A DNA stretch of 64,000 nt from Axinella damicornis (lineage: Eukaryota; Porifera; Demospongiae; Axinellida; Axinellidae): positions 8,364,344 to 8,428,343 of the forward strand of contig OZ007511.1 of NCBI GenBank assembly GCA_963931865.1. The letters run 5' to 3'. The notes under the pieces are model-generated. The model was not told the origin of the DNA and made no database searches. It saw only the letters and a list, made by a program, of their open reading frames with translations. A program made the translations under genes and the position numbers. This document shows, piece after piece, positions 11,006-23,080 of the stretch; position 1 is the stretch's first letter, and every line of letters starts with the position of its first letter.

Positions 11006-11557
11006 ACAGTGGGGAACATTTGTAATTAATCAGGTAGAAGCAAGGGGTTAACCCATTGACTCATGATTTAAATGCAGTGATATAGTGCATGTAGTGATGA
11101 ACTGTAGTGACTAAAAAATTTAATGCTCCCATGCAGTCGATCCCATGAGACACCAATAAAATTATGGGAGGGTGACTTAAGTCAGCCCCATAAACCATGG
11201 GTTCAGGCCTAGCATTCTTGGCTGTAGGCTCTATAGTCTCCAGACTCTAGGCTCCGGCCAGGCCCCCACACTCATGGGACCGTACAGCTTGCCCATACAC
11301 TGTCATGACAGCTACTGCTGGATCTTCGTTGTGATTATGTACTACCAGGGTGGCAGTCTGCATGCATGCATAAATGTGATCATGATGACAACCCTCACAA
11401 CAACCCACTCTCTAAAATTTAATTTAACGGTGGCTGCATGTGAAACAATAATCTGCTTCATAGTAAACAGCTTTTAATAATCATTGGGTACAAAGCTCAT
11501 GATAGTGATTTTGCTGACGAGGTATATAGCTATATAGGTGCTGTGAAACAAAGCTTC
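11006..11557. other. Block B 3' flank of zinc-finger copy 2
   Basis: Duplicated non-coding sequence shared with 47,100-47,690, 51,960-52,560 and 60,130-60,540. No gene seen. Confidence 0.7.
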
Positions 11558-12505
11558 TTAGTGATGCTTATGATAGTTTCGGATGTGCCTCTTGAGGTAT
11601 CTGGGTGTTGCGAAACTCTTACCGCAGAATTCACAGTTGTGGGGAATCTGTTGGTGAATCCTGTAATGCTCAGTAAGATAATATTTCCCGACGGTCCTTC
11701 CACACCACTCACACATGCATTTCGGGGAGCTGGTATGAGATGACTCCATGTGACCTTGCAGAGCCAATTCAGTAGGAAACCACTTCAAACAATCTCTACA
11801 GCTAAACGTTAGCTTCTCTAACTGGTCAGGGTGGCACTGTGAAGTATGATCTTGAAGAGAATCGGCGTAGCGGAAGACCTTATCACAGAACTGACATTTG
11901 TGAGACTTTCGATGGGACTTTCGATGGTTTGTAATACCAGATGCAGATTTGCATACCTTAGAACAATGTTCACATACATACTCTGTTGATGATGATTTTT
12001 CAAGCTCTGATGGCTTCTCTTGGTCTGGGTTACACAGGAATGGCTTCTCTCCTGTGTGGACTCTCTGGTGTCTATTCAGATTATCACGTCGATTGAACCT
12101 CTTGGGACAGAACTCACACAGGAATGGCTCCTCTCCTGTGTGGACTCTCTGGTGTGTTATCAGATTATCATGTCGATTGAACCTCTTGGGACAGAACTCA
12201 CACAGGAATGGTTTCTTTCCTGTGTGGACTCTCTGGTGTCTATTCAGATCTCCACGGCGGGTGAACCTCGTGGGACAGAACTCACACAGGAATGGCTTCT
12301 CTCCTGTGTGGACTCTCTGGTGTGTTATCAGATGATGACGTGCAATGAACCTCTTGGGGCACAACTCGCACAAGAATGGTGTCTCTCCTGTGTGTATCCG
12401 AAGGTGACGTCTAAGATCACCAGACCGTCCAAATGACTTTGAGCAATATGTACACTTCAAAGCATGTGCCCTAGATCTAGCATGTGTTCCTGAATGCCTC
12501 TTCAT
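11558..12505 (-). CDS. C2H2 zinc-finger protein, cluster copy 2
   Basis: Probable nuclear DNA-binding protein and the shortest array in the cluster: five tandem fingers with helix residues (-1,2,3,6) RGDR, AHHT, RGDR, RDNT, RDNR. The degenerate LCNPDQE finger and the five constant C-terminal fingers follow, and the protein ends at HKHH. One linker reads TGKKPF, another TGEEPF and one TGETPF in place of TGEKPF. The start chosen is the first ATG; the same upstream frame break as in the other copies is present. The C-terminal module is close to that of copies 5-7, in agreement with membership of block B. Confidence 0.85.
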   Translation of the reverse strand: MKRHSGTHARSRAHALKCTYCSKSFGRSGDLRRHLRIHTGETPFLCELCPKRFIARHHLITHQRVHTGEKPFLCEFCPTRFTRRGDLNRHQRVHTGKKPFLCEFCPKRFNRHDNLITHQRVHTGEEPFLCEFCPKRFNRRDNLNRHQRVHTGEKPFLCNPDQEKPSELEKSSSTEYVCEHCSKVCKSASGITNHRKSHRKSHKCQFCDKVFRYADSLQDHTSQCHPDQLEKLTFSCRDCLKWFPTELALQGHMESSHTSSPKCMCEWCGRTVGKYYLTEHYRIHQQIPHNCEFCGKSFATPRYLKRHIRNYHKHH

Positions 12506-12529
12506 TGTCTGTACACCAGCAAAACACAC

Positions 12530-13728
12530 CCACAGTGTTCACATTCAGCCGGCGTTTCTCCTTCTGATTTCTCTGCAGCTGATCGTAACTACATCGGTGA
12601 TTTGTTTCTGGTCAGTGGTGAATGAAGGATCTTCTCTGTTGCTTCTCTTATTTCACTGGTATCTTCTTTGAGACAACCTCTTGGTGCTGCAGCCTATACA
12701 CAGTATAGAACTGCAAGTGACTGGATTGACATGCACATAAGTGTACATGCTGCTGTGGCCACACAGGAATCAATACCGTATTATTTCACGTGGCAATAAT
12801 TTTGCGGTCTAGTCACTAAACGTGATACACAAATATTTTGCAGAGGGAAATTTTCGCTGATTATTTTTTCCCGCTCACAATAACTTACTATTGACACGTG
12901 CGATCGTGCCAATGGAGGAAGAGTTAGTGATCGAGCTGTGTATGCGTGGCTACCACGTCTACAATGTTTCCGGTTAAGCACGTGAACTTGCGTGCACGGT
13001 ATGGTTACGGACGTTTGACGGAACGTTTACCTGGGAGATGGCAGCAAGGAAGACGAATGCCCCCCTAGCGAAGAAGGACAATCTCTAGCCCAAGTACTTC
13101 TTCTAGTCCGGGTACCTCTCCTACCAGTGTAGCAGGCCAGATTTGGATAAAGTATCGCCGGATGCAAGCCCAACATTCACCGCTCTCCACAACAGCTCAA
13201 CTTTTGCTGTTGCATAAGTTGGAGGGAGGGCTCACGTGGTGCTGCTGTGGAGCCGCCGCAACTCCAGTTGCTTCGACGTGCACCCTTGGTAACAGGGAAC
13301 TTGCCACGCCAATGTAGCTGGTGGGGGGCGACTGCATGTCATACACACCGAGCGTACGTAGCTGGTTGAACAATACGTAAAACTTTGCTTTTTCATTCTG
13401 AAATCTTTTGCCATTTGCCGATTATGTATGTCATGCTCATGTGAGGAAAGATACCCGGCTCTCCCCACTTTTCCGTACTGCAAACGACGAAAAGCTGGGT
13501 CAAGGCTATACTAGGGCAGATTAACGCAGTGTCTATTTGTGCACACCTCTCATGTTCCTTTGGCGTACCCTGTGCTTCAGAAAGTGGCTGTACTTTCCCA
13601 ATACCTCACCCCTTGCAAAGTATCTATGCCCGAGAGAGATCGAGAATCGTTTGACCTCGTGGTAATCAAGAGTTATGACATCATTTCCGCATGCAATAGG
13701 ATGAGACTTATGGCCAGACTATATAAGT
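12530..13728. other. Block B upstream region, no gene seen
   Basis: Shared with 43,480-44,500 (which carries an extra 44,200-44,330 insert) and partly with 3,780-4,080. Includes the TTTCGTCGTTTGCAGTACGG-type foldback arms near 13,450-13,500. No convincing exon. Confidence 0.55.
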
Positions 13729-13913
13729 ATTAGTTAGAGCATGTAACCAAGGTTTCTTAGCTGTATAGTAACCCGAGTGGTGTGTAGTGGCTGAAGCCAG
13801 ACCACTAAATGACCGAGGCGGAGCCGAGGTCATTTAGTGGTCTGGCTGAAGCCACTGTGCTCCACGAGGGTTACTATACAGCTAAGAAACCTTGGTTACA
13901 TGCTCTAACTAAT
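13729..13913. mobile_element. 185-bp foldback element
   Basis: Perfect 46-base terminal inverted repeats (ATTAGTTAGAGCATGTAACC... and its complement at 13,868-13,913) with a second internal inverted pair around ACCACTAAATGACC / GGTCATTTAGTGGT. The whole element would fold into one long hairpin. No coding capacity. Confidence 0.9.
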
Positions 13914-14722
13914 TTAGAAAATTTAGAGACCTGTGGGTAGGTCTCTAACCCAGTTTGAGACCTGATGGTGGTTCCTACACTATATAGGGCTACACACATC
14001 AAAGCTTGAATATTCAAAAATTTTCTAAGCTTGTTTCATAATGATCCTTGCACAGTATGATATTTCGACGCACAGAATCAGTCAAAACTTATAGTAGTGG
14101 CTAAAGTATATGCGTCTAACAACTCCACATGTATACTGCAAGCCTGTGCTGGGTGGTACAGGGCCCGAGGGCCCCACCCCCTAACCACTCCCACTTCCGG
14201 TTTGGGGTGGGTGCACAGCTCCGGCATGTGCGGTATAGTCTCGTGCCCAGACCCCACCCGGCCCCTCGCGGGAAAGAGGGTCTGGCGACTTTGCGCAGAA
14301 ACCTCGGTCTTCGTTAAAAAGTCACAACTTTTGAAATCTTGTAGAAAATCAAGCAATTACGTATATAATTTCACGCGCAGGACTTCCGGTTCTGTCCGGT
14401 TTCAGGCGGATAGCTGAACTATGAATAGTGGTAAATGAAGACCGAGAATGTTGCTGAAAGTCACCAGATGGTTATTACATAGGTTTCCGGCTGGGCACGA
14501 GACTATGAGTACCCTTTCTGCCAAACCTCGTCTACCACCATAAGGAGGTATAAGAAATAAAGTGGAGGAGTCCCAGACTGTTAAAAAGGTTTATTAACAC
14601 AGCTAAAAGCGGGGATGGCTAGGGGTGGCAGGCGCAATGACAGGTGCATGTACACAGCGGGAGTATAAAACAACGTGTGATATTGCAGTTGGTCATATTC
14701 TGCATGCAATGATGCAAGTACC

Positions 14723-15345
14723 CACCTAGTCTCGGTCCCAAACCCAAACCAACCGGCGCGGATTGCTTCCAGTATCACTCGTGGGGAGGGAGGGTCTGGT
14801 CAAGTTGCTAACGTTATGGGATGTAGAATGCGGCATTCAAGTAATTGGCCGGTGCAAGGTTACAACTCGAGCAGGTGCGAGAAAACTATAAGTGCACAGT
14901 GCAGCTACGTCAGTTAGCTGTCTTACCAGAGTATGGCTTAAGCTATATAGGGCTTTTCAACCTATGCCAAGTCTGTTGCAGCAAGATACCATCTATGCTA
15001 GAGTCAAAGATGAGGGCGGAAGCTTAGGTAGAAGCTAGCTGTTCCGGCTTCACCGAAGCTACCCCAGTTTGCAAAATACAGCTGCAATTGCGGTCTCGAC
15101 ATCGACCACCTTGTTGACTCATACATATTACAGCAGCTAGCTAGCATGAATTAGCGCACGGCGCACGTGGCGTGATCATTCCAAACGTCATTACTAGCCA
15201 ACCAAACAAACAGATTCAGCCCTCTAAAATTCTGCGGACAACTAATTTTTATGTAGCAACTTGACCAGACCCTCCCTCCCGGCACATGATACTGGAAGTA
15301 ATCCGTGCAGGGGTTGGTTTGGGTCTGGGGCCCCGAGACTAGTAT
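14723..15345. mobile_element. Element bounded by ~85-bp inverted repeats
   Basis: 14,723-14,812 (AGTCTCGGTCCCAAACCCAA... to GGAGGGAGGGTCTGGTCAAG) is repeated in inverted orientation at 15,258-15,345. The roughly 450 bases between them look unique and hold no recognisable gene. Confidence 0.65.
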
Positions 15346-15450
15346 ACTCACCCAACCTCCCTATCGCATGGTGACGGTAGACTGAGGCAGTATACAGCCT
15401 TCCCTCTTCACGACGGTCCTCTGCTGAGGTACTGAAAGGTACAGTGTAGC

Positions 15451-15745
15451 CAATGTTGTTTTAGTTATGTAAAACTGAAATAGTTAAGTTTTTGGTTTTA
15501 ATTAGGTAGAAGTCGCATTGTTTAGTTTAGTTTTAGTTTTAATTACTAAATCTCAAAAGGGTTAGTAAAGGCTCTTTTAGTTTTAGTAACGACCATTTTT
15601 GGGTGATATTCATATCAGTTTAGTTGTAGTTTTAATTAACAGGCAGAGACAGTCCTCATTTTAGTTTTAGTTTAATTACTAAAGTGAAATATGCCATACT
15701 AAAATGCATTATAGTTTTAGTTTTAGTTAACTAAAACAACATTGC
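15451..15745. mobile_element. TTTTAGTTTTAG-rich foldback
   Basis: AT-rich element dominated by TTTTAGTTTTAATTA, with inverted ends CAATGTTGTTTTAGTTA and TAACTAAAACAACATTG. A related (G)TAATTGTAAT patch lies at 4,195-4,315. Confidence 0.65.
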
Positions 15746-15889
15746 AGTGTACCTCAGGGTGACATGGGTGCTTATAATTTTTGTACATAGGCCACCAGCT
15801 GGGTACTATTCACTTAGGCCACCGTTGGGTGGTACTGGGCCTGAGGGCCCGCCTTCCCTATCCACTCCCACTTTTGGTTAGGAATGGGG

Positions 15890-16470
15890 TGTGCCTGACC
15901 AGTTGCAGCATGAGTGGTACAGATCAGCACCCTTCCTAATCTCGGAACCAGACCCTTCGCACGGGGAGGAGGAAGGGTCTGGGCACGTGCCTACAATTCA
16001 GTTGTCCGCAGTTATGTGTGGTAATTAGTAATCAAGTGCAATACCACATGTACAATCACAGTCGACCTGCTTGTCAACTTTTGTCAGACACTCGCGGGTA
16101 ACGTATAACACGGTACAGCACAGTGATTTGCAGTCGCTGGCGACATTGAAAGCCCAGAGAAAAATCATTTCCCTGATGTCATTCACAATCAACACTTCGG
16201 ATTCGTTTCATCAACATTCCGACCTGGGGGCAACTCGAATGTAAGATGGTGCCTAGACTCGAGCTCCCTGTGTGAAGGGCCCGGTTCCGAGACTACAGTG
16301 ACCCGCTTCCTACCACTACCACTATAACGAGAGTACACACAGGTACAGGAAATAAAGGAGAGTCCCAAACTGTTACATCATGTTCCTGGAATGGGTTACT
16401 TACCCAATTAGATTCCAAATGCACTATTACTTCCAGAACTTGTTCCAGCCATGAAATCCAAGCACGTGTC
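15890..16470. repeat. Dispersed repeat R1, uninterrupted copy
   Basis: Full-looking R1 copy from the ACCAGTTGCAGCATGAGTGG landmark to GAACTTGTTCCAGCC. It serves as the reference for recognising the split copy at 5,231/7,781. Confidence 0.8.
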
Positions 16471-16540
16471 TAACGTATGTACAAGTTACGTAATGGAAAG
16501 TCCCTCTCAGTATCATAGATTATGAGATTATGATAATGGT

Positions 16541-17765
16541 GCTGCAGTGAGCCAGGGACGCGGCTAGTCTCCAAGGCAAGCCGGCCTCTTTTTCTACGAG
16601 GGGGCGCGTGCGGAGGAAAAGAGGCTGGCTTGCGAGACTAGGACGCGGCCAGGGAGCCAGGGACGCGGACAGGAGTCACTGGTACGCGGACCGTGAGGGA
16701 GTCAGGGACGTACTTCCCCGGGTCGCGATCAGGGCCAGAAATAAAGCATGAGTGTCCCAAAAGGTTTGAAGAACGATCAGCAAGGAAGCTGTTAATATGG
16801 CTAGACACTCCTATGACGGAAAGGGCACACATAGCCCGCTATATATAGAGTGCTGCAAGGTATAGCTAGTAAGAGTTTAGCACTGAACGGTTTAAACTGT
16901 ACAAAGAGTGTAGCCACACCCCGTGACTGATTTTGTGCGTAGACGTCACACCAACCTGATTCCATGTACTCAAAAGGAGAATGGAACTACATCAGATGTA
17001 CTACTATAGCTATGTGGACAGTCTGCATGTGCCTAGCCTAGCTGTAGCTTATCCTCGCTCCCAGGCCTACCCCGTTGTTTCTGCTCTTCGGTTTGCGTTG
17101 ACGGATGAGTTGAGAACGGCGTGGCGATCTTCGCCGCTCTTCCACATCCGTGTATTATTGTCAACGCAAACCAGAAAGGCTTGGGAATGAGGCTAGCTGT
17201 AGCTAGGCTATAGGCACATGCACTCACAGTCAGTGTGTTTCCAAATCTATGCAAAATTAATAGTATAACCTCATTTACTAGGCGATTTGAGTCCCACCTC
17301 CAGTGTTTGATCACTTGCAGTGTGCATGCAATTATGGAGGGGGGAGGCCTGGGAGATCTGCACAGTCATGTGCAGTCACATCAAGTATAGACGCACACAG
17401 GGGGCCGCAGTCCTACCGCAGTAATTCAATGACATGTTTTTGTGTCGACTCGTCCCTGGAATTGTGAACCATGAATAGTGTTGCTTTCTGCAGTTCATGG
17501 TTAGTCTAGTGCATGCCAAACGTGTTTGACTGCTGAATTGATCAAAGACTGGAGGTGGGAATGGCCTAGGAATGAGGCTATAGGCTAGGTACATGATAAA
17601 TTGACAAGCCATTTCTAATGTTCCACCCACAGATATATAGCTCTCAGTTATGGAAAAGGAAAGAGAGAGGAAGCGCAGTTGAATTCAATGACACTCTTTT
17701 TACCTTTGGTGCATGAAACAGTTTGATTGCCACACTTCTGCAAGGCTAAGAAATGCAAGGACTCT
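16541..17765. repeat. Block B flank, fragment without a zinc-finger gene
   Basis: Closely matches 8,281-9,390, then breaks off at 17,766 into an unrelated MITE relic. So this copy lost, or never had, its zinc-finger gene. Confidence 0.75.
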
Positions 17766-17912
17766 GATCAGTCCCACCCCCTCCCTAAATTATATAATGG
17801 GATGGGACTGAGCCTGGTTAAAGGCATTTCTCCTTGTTTCTGAGGGGTGAATGTGACAGGCCATCACTAAATCCTTTTTGTTTTTCGCAGAAAATTTTTT
17901 GCCACTGGTTGC
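17766..17912. mobile_element. Relic of the 57.4-kb foldback MITE family
   Basis: Matches one arm of 57,374-57,657: GGGATGGGACTGAGCCTGGTTAA, the TGTGACAGGCCATCACTAAA block and an AAAATTTTTTGCC end. 17,913-18,400 looks unique, with no gene seen. Confidence 0.8.
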
Positions 17913-18404
17913 TTCTACAACTAAAGCACAAGAAGGCAAAAAGCAGTAGCTAGCTATATGTGGAATAAATTTGTGTCCCCTGATGGTATAATAATAAACC
18001 CATGCATCCCCTCATGTACGTAAATAGCTACCCCGGTATAATATTATATGCCTGTATTTCATGATCAATGATGTGGTGCAGGCATGTGCACACTCTGAAC
18101 TCCCACTTTAGCTGGTGTTCACATCTGTAGACAGTACAGGCACCCCAATATGCTGCACAGTGCGAACACAACCCATGCAACTGAAGCTACGTATCCTCCA
18201 CACTATAATTATACACTGTGCCTACCTGAAGTACACTATTGAAGCCAGTCAGCTTGGTATCGGTAGCATGCAGTGCACATAACAAGGTTGAACACTCTTT
18301 GCACAGAATGACATAATATTATGTATGGATACAAACATGCTTCAGAACAGAATTAGCATTGCAATTATTTTATCTTTCAACTAAAAACGGCGCATGTACA
18401 AGCC

Positions 18405-18636
18405 TCAAAGGTTCTCCAGCATTGCACTGACTTCGTGGATTTTGGGGCACTTTGCCTCCGTCCTCTCTGTGCATTGCGCTAGCAGCTTTTGAAGGCTCCT
18501 CAATTTGATCTCCTCCAAGGCCCTCTTCCCATCCCGAGAAGAGGGCCTGTGTAAACACAACACAGGTGAATTTTCCATTGCCGCCGAGGGGTTCTTCGTC
18601 ACACATGCTGATGGCACTCAACGGGATCTCCCAATT
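18405..18636 (-). pseudogene. Probable terminal exon, unrecognised protein, frameshifted
   Basis: On the minus strand a pyrimidine-rich tract ending TTCTTCTTCAG precedes 18,636, a good splice acceptor. Coding-like sequence then starts in one frame (NWEIPLSAISMCDEEPLGGN...). It appears to continue in a second frame as an amphipathic, Lys/Glu-rich C-terminus (KRALEEIKLRSLQKLL...) that ends at the stop at 18,405-18,407. No single frame holds both halves, so a one-base shift near 18,540 or a small undetected intron is needed. I do not recognise the family. Upstream exons would lie at higher coordinates but I could not place them. Confidence 0.35.
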
Positions 18637-18812
18637 CTGAAGAAGAAGAGAATTTTCTTATGTGGCTGAAGGCAGGCCTGTGGGACAATTTACAACACAA
18701 TGATGTTAACCCTTCCTGTTCTCAGCACCTACATAGAGAAAATGTGAAGTCGTGGTTAACATAGGGATGTATCACCATGGTTAACGTTAGGTAGGGTTAC
18801 TTTTAGCCGCCG

Positions 18813-18838
18813 CCCCCCCCCCCCCCCCCCCCCCCCCC
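18813..18838. repeat. Poly(C) tract, 26 C
   Basis: Uninterrupted C run within GCCGCCGC...CTGAAAATG. Confidence 0.95.
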
Positions 18839-18859
18839 TGAAAATGTTTTGCCCCCGCT

Positions 18860-19100
18860 TGTGATATTTGGAAGTCAGAACTCCAAGAAAGTTGACTCTA
18901 CTCACCCACACCGACACACACACATACACATACAAACACACATGCATGCATGCACGCACAAACGTGCACAAACCTCATGCAGGTGGAATCCACACATTGG
19001 TCTTGAATGTAGCCCGGGTCACTGGTTAGACTTCTTTCAGAGCTTTAGAATCAGAGCTGAGGAGAGAGTGATGGATAACCAAGTGAAGGATATGGTGCAA
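18860..19100. repeat. Repeat shared with 20,865-21,010
   Basis: CACACA-rich start, then GGTGGAATCCACACATTGGT and TAGCCCGGGTCACTGGT, repeated after the long (CA)n at 20,740. Probably two fragments of one mobile element; the type is not recognised. Confidence 0.6.
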
Positions 19101-19288
19101 TGACATCGTGAGGCCAGGAGACGGCCACATATACAGAATTGCTATCTCGGTTTGGTCCATGGCATATTCATGGTGCACTGCAGCTAATTCATTAGTGCAA
19201 GGGCACTTGCAAGAGTACTGATTTTGTGCAACTTCATGAACTTGTAACTTGACAATACTTGAATGTTTTGATCACTTTTGTAGTTATT

Positions 19289-19815
19289 ATACCGTAGTCT
19301 CTCAAAAATACGCCCACCCCCTTTTTCGCGACAAATTGTTACAAAGGGTCATTTATTACTCGAAAGTACGCCCACCCTATTAGGAAAGCACTTGAATAGC
19401 TCTGGAAGAAGTACTGTCAAAGAGGTTGGACTAAGAAATGAAGGCTGGCTATCGCGGTACTATTTGCAATGAATTTCATTATGTTGTATGCTCTATGTCA
19501 TTCAAGCACTCCTGCTGTGTCTTGTTTACTGTTCCTGTAGCTACTCACACAAAGAGATTGTTCTTGCTCACCAAGAAACTCCGGGAGTAGTAGTAGTTAA
19601 GCCTTGCTAGAATGACTGTTGCAGTATGGCACTCGTATATTTGCTGATTTTACGTATGTACTTGGGTGGGCCTACTTTCGAATTGGGTGGGCCTACTTTC
19701 GAGTCAAGGGTGGGCCTATTTTCGGGAGAGGAGTCCTCGAAAATACACCCATCCCCCTCTTTGAGCAGCCACTAAGTTCATCGCTCATGGGCGTATTTTC
19801 GAGAGAGTATGGTAT
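19289..19815. mobile_element. TIR element, CTCTCGAAAATACGCCC family
   Basis: Ends are inverted: ATACCGTAGTCTCTCAAAAA... and ...TTTTCGAGAGAGTATGGTAT. Several further inverted or direct copies of the CGAAA(A)TACGCCCACCC motif lie inside. It contains no transposase frame, so it is non-autonomous. Confidence 0.75.
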
Positions 19816-19984
19816 TATTATTTTGTTTATTGTATTTTGGTTTCCATGGATAGTCACCACACATGTAAATAAATGAACAAAATTGTAGTGCGTAATGAAT
19901 AATTTATTTTTTGAAAAGCGGCCGGTTAGGTCCGAACAAACTACGTATGGGAGGAATCCTTACCATGCGACCTACCAAGCTGTG

Positions 19985-20515
19985 ACATCACCAAAACAAG
20001 TACTGAGAGAGCTCACCAAGAAGGGCACACCAATCCAGTGGAAAAGGGAATATGACCAAGCGTTTTGAAAGGTCAAGGAGTTGCAAACTAGTGACACAGT
20101 GATGGTGTACTTTGACAAAGACAAGCAGATCGAGGATGCACCACCCTGGGGATTGTCGGCCATTCTCTCCAAACACACTCCCGGACAAGATGACAGACGA
20201 ATTGCCATGTATGTCAGCAGGTTACTCACTCCTGCGGAGCAACTGTACTTCCAGACCGAATGGGAAGCTCTTGTGATATAGATGTGTGGCCAGTTGAAAG
20301 GCTCACATGTATCTGTATGGTGGATATTTCAAGCTTTGCACTGATTGCAAACCGGTCATGCTGATCCTCAGCAATGCAAAGTCCCGACCACCTGCATGCA
20401 TTGAGAGATGGACCCTCCGTCTGCAGGAGTTCCATTTCCCTGTCATCCACATGAAAGGTCAAAACAACCCCTCCAACTTTCTGTCTCGGCATCCAAGTCG
20501 ACTCCAGACTAGCTT
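19985..20515 (+). pseudogene. Ty3/gypsy pol remnant (end of RT plus RNase H)
   Basis: Conceptual reading shows REYDQAFEKVK-like sequence with an in-frame stop inside it. The RNase H region follows: YVSRLLTPAEQLYFQTEWEA, then after a stop and frame change FKLCTDCKPVMLILSN...RPPACIERWTLRLQEF and HMKGQNNPSNFLSRHPS. This is the usual order for Ty3/gypsy polymerases. The Asp of the TD(x)KP motif is kept, but stops and shifts make it non-functional. It ends abruptly at a short foldback at about 20,510-20,585. Confidence 0.85.
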
Positions 20516-20582
20516 CGTTCCCAGGCCTTCTCACCCCAGCATTTGTCGCTTGCAGTACTAACGTGGGTACTGCAAGCGGCCA

Positions 20583-20739
20583 GACCAGGCTTGGGCCAGA
20601 CCTCTGCACAGAGAGCGGCATTAAACTGGGGCCCTTGGGCCAGACCTCTGTACAGAGAGCTCCGTTTAGCTGGGGCCCTTGGGCCAGACCTCTGCACAGA
20701 GCTAGAGCTACGTTGAGCTAGGGCCCTTGGGCCAGACCT

Positions 20740-20740
<1 letters not shown>
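20583..20740. repeat. ~57-bp tandem repeat
   Basis: Three copies of a unit containing CTTGGGCCAGACCTCTGCAC and GGGGCCCTTGG, running directly into (CA)n. Confidence 0.85.
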
Positions 20741-20868
<128 letters not shown>

Positions 20869-21649
20869 GCACAAACCTCAGGTGGAATCCACACATTGGT
20901 CTTGAATGTAGCCCGGGTCACTGGTGAGACTTCTTTCAGAGCTTTGGTGTACCCGAATGCACAGAGCTGAGGAGAGAGAGATGCATAACCAAGTCCAAAA
21001 GCACAATGTGCCCCTTTGCCAGCCCATTGGCTTTGATTACTGCAACCACTTGAAATACTTGACTAAGCAAGAAATCACAAGGTTTCACAGTGGCATGAAT
21101 CTCATTATGCACCCCCTCTTAAACAATTTCTGGGAGATCAACTGGTCCAGAAGTGTCAGCACACTGAAGAAAAATCAGCCGAGCAGTTCATATTGCCATT
21201 CACTCCAAACCAAAGGCAATGCTGTTGGCTGAGATCCAACAAGCAACCAAAACAGTTCAAATCGTTCGCAGAACAATGTTGGAAATGAGGACTCAACGAG
21301 AAGATATCCAGTGCGAAATCGTAAACCCACATTTACATTTATGAAAGTTAACTGTGAGTGTTCATGCCTTGTGCTGATCTCTGTATGTAGTTAAATTTCA
21401 GGGAAGGAAAGAGGTGTAATGTTTTGTGATTTTGTATTAGGTTCAGAGTTCATAAATTGTGCTATGCAATAGTCTTGTGTGATTCAGAATGAGGTCATGT
21501 GCATTGTGATACTATGAGTATGTGAATGACTGTGGAGTTTGATAATAAATCCTTGTGAAATTTAGCATCGTGTAGAGTAGTTATAGCGATCGTAACACCC
21601 GCTCCACCTCTCCAAAGAATGGACTATACTGGACTCACCCAACTTAGCC

Positions 21650-21735
21650 TCGTTCCCAGGCCTTCTACACCTCCAGGTTTTGATCACTTGCAGTATGCAA
21701 GCGATCAAAACCTGGAGGCCTGGGAACGAAGTTAC
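21650..21735. mobile_element. Short foldback MITE
   Basis: TTAGCCTCGTTCCCAGGCC...CCTCCAGGTTTTGATC is followed by its complement GATCAAAACCTGGAGGCCTG GGAACGA, forming a hairpin with a short loop. Confidence 0.8.
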
Positions 21736-21827
21736 CCAAACTGCCATGTTTGTTTCAATGTATAGGACAGAAGCTAAACATGCTTATTCAGTGTAGGACG
21801 GAAGCTTACTCGGCCCGTTGATTTGCT

Positions 21828-22010
21828 GAAGTTTCCCTTCAGCCTGCTGAGTCGTCTTTACTCAAGTTATAGAGGTCAAAGGTCATGTGCATATTCAGAT
21901 CAGAAGAAAAGATATTTTGACCTCCAATTACAGTTGAAGCTCATTTTGTTGAAGCTCATTAAATGTGCACATGACCTTTGACCTCTACAGAGTCGAGGAA
22001 AGAATGCCTC
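21828..22010. mobile_element. Foldback with GAGGTCAAAGGTCATGTGCA arms
   Basis: AGAGGTCAAAGGTCATGTGCA at 21,870 is inverted as TGCACATGACCTTTGACCTCT at about 21,967. One arm recurs at 40,760-40,800. 22,011-22,945 holds no gene that I can support. Confidence 0.65.
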
Positions 22011-22948
22011 AACTGCTTAAACATGCTAAGGCAGCGAAATAACAGGCTAAAATTTTTCTCCTACACGAACAATGGCAGTTTGAGTGGTTCCAGTAGTCCA
22101 GATTGACAGCCCCAAAAAGCAAAGAAACAAGGTATCCATTCTCAGTCCCATTTCAATTTGAGATGCGACTGAGGATGGATATACCATAGTTTCCAACCTA
22201 TGAGTACATGTATATTATACTCCCTCCCCTCTCAAGTTCTTTCATAGGGTAAGTTTGAATAAAAAAGCCAATTTGAAGCTTAGGTTAGCGAACAAAGTTA
22301 TAAGCCAGTCACAGTGCTTTTGCTTCCCCTGAATACACGTTAGTCCTTCCCATCGTCTGCACTCACCACTGACGATGCAAGTTATCTCACTGTGAACCCT
22401 GGGTAGGTAGACCAGCAGACTCAGAAAATGTCTTGCGGTACGTGAACAACATTGTTGCTATTCATAGAGTATAGGCTCATGACGTCATCAGGTATACGGA
22501 TAAAAAGAATGAGCACTGTCAGCCAACATCTTGACTTCAGCTCCCTACTATTGGGAGAGAAGAGTGCAAGAGGCCATCCACATTCAACAATGTGGACCAT
22601 TGATGAACTTGGACTGTGGGCTGTACTTGAATACAGCATGGAGGCCGTTTGTCCCCACCCTCACCCATCTCCCCCCTCCTTCTTTTGAGCGCTCGGACTC
22701 AATCATTTCCCATGTTCTTCAGTCCTTTCCTATATTTTCCATTTTGCTCATCCTTTTTATTCCTGAGTTGAGGCCAGTGGAGCCATTTCCAACTGATGAA
22801 GATCCTCAGATTGAAACATTTTTGGGACCTATCATTCTATTATTGATGCGGCAAATTAGCTCAATAACTCCCACCATTCGTTGTTGCTATTCTTTGAACA
22901 GCTACAGCAAAGTTGTTTTTCAATCTCTAATCAGCTATTCGAGTGAAA

Positions 22949-22949
<1 letters not shown>

Positions 22950-22981
<32 letters not shown>

Positions 22982-23031
22982 CCATGCACTTTAGACTCAA
23001 AGTAATATACAAATGGGGTGTGTATGTGTGT

Positions 23032-23078
<47 letters not shown>
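22950..23078. repeat. Poly(C)29 and poly(G)33 in inverted arrangement
   Basis: C run 22,950-22,978, then about 67 bases including (TG)n, then G run 23,046-23,078. The two runs could pair as a long hairpin or form G-quadruplexes. Confidence 0.9.
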
Positions 23079-23080
<2 letters not shown>

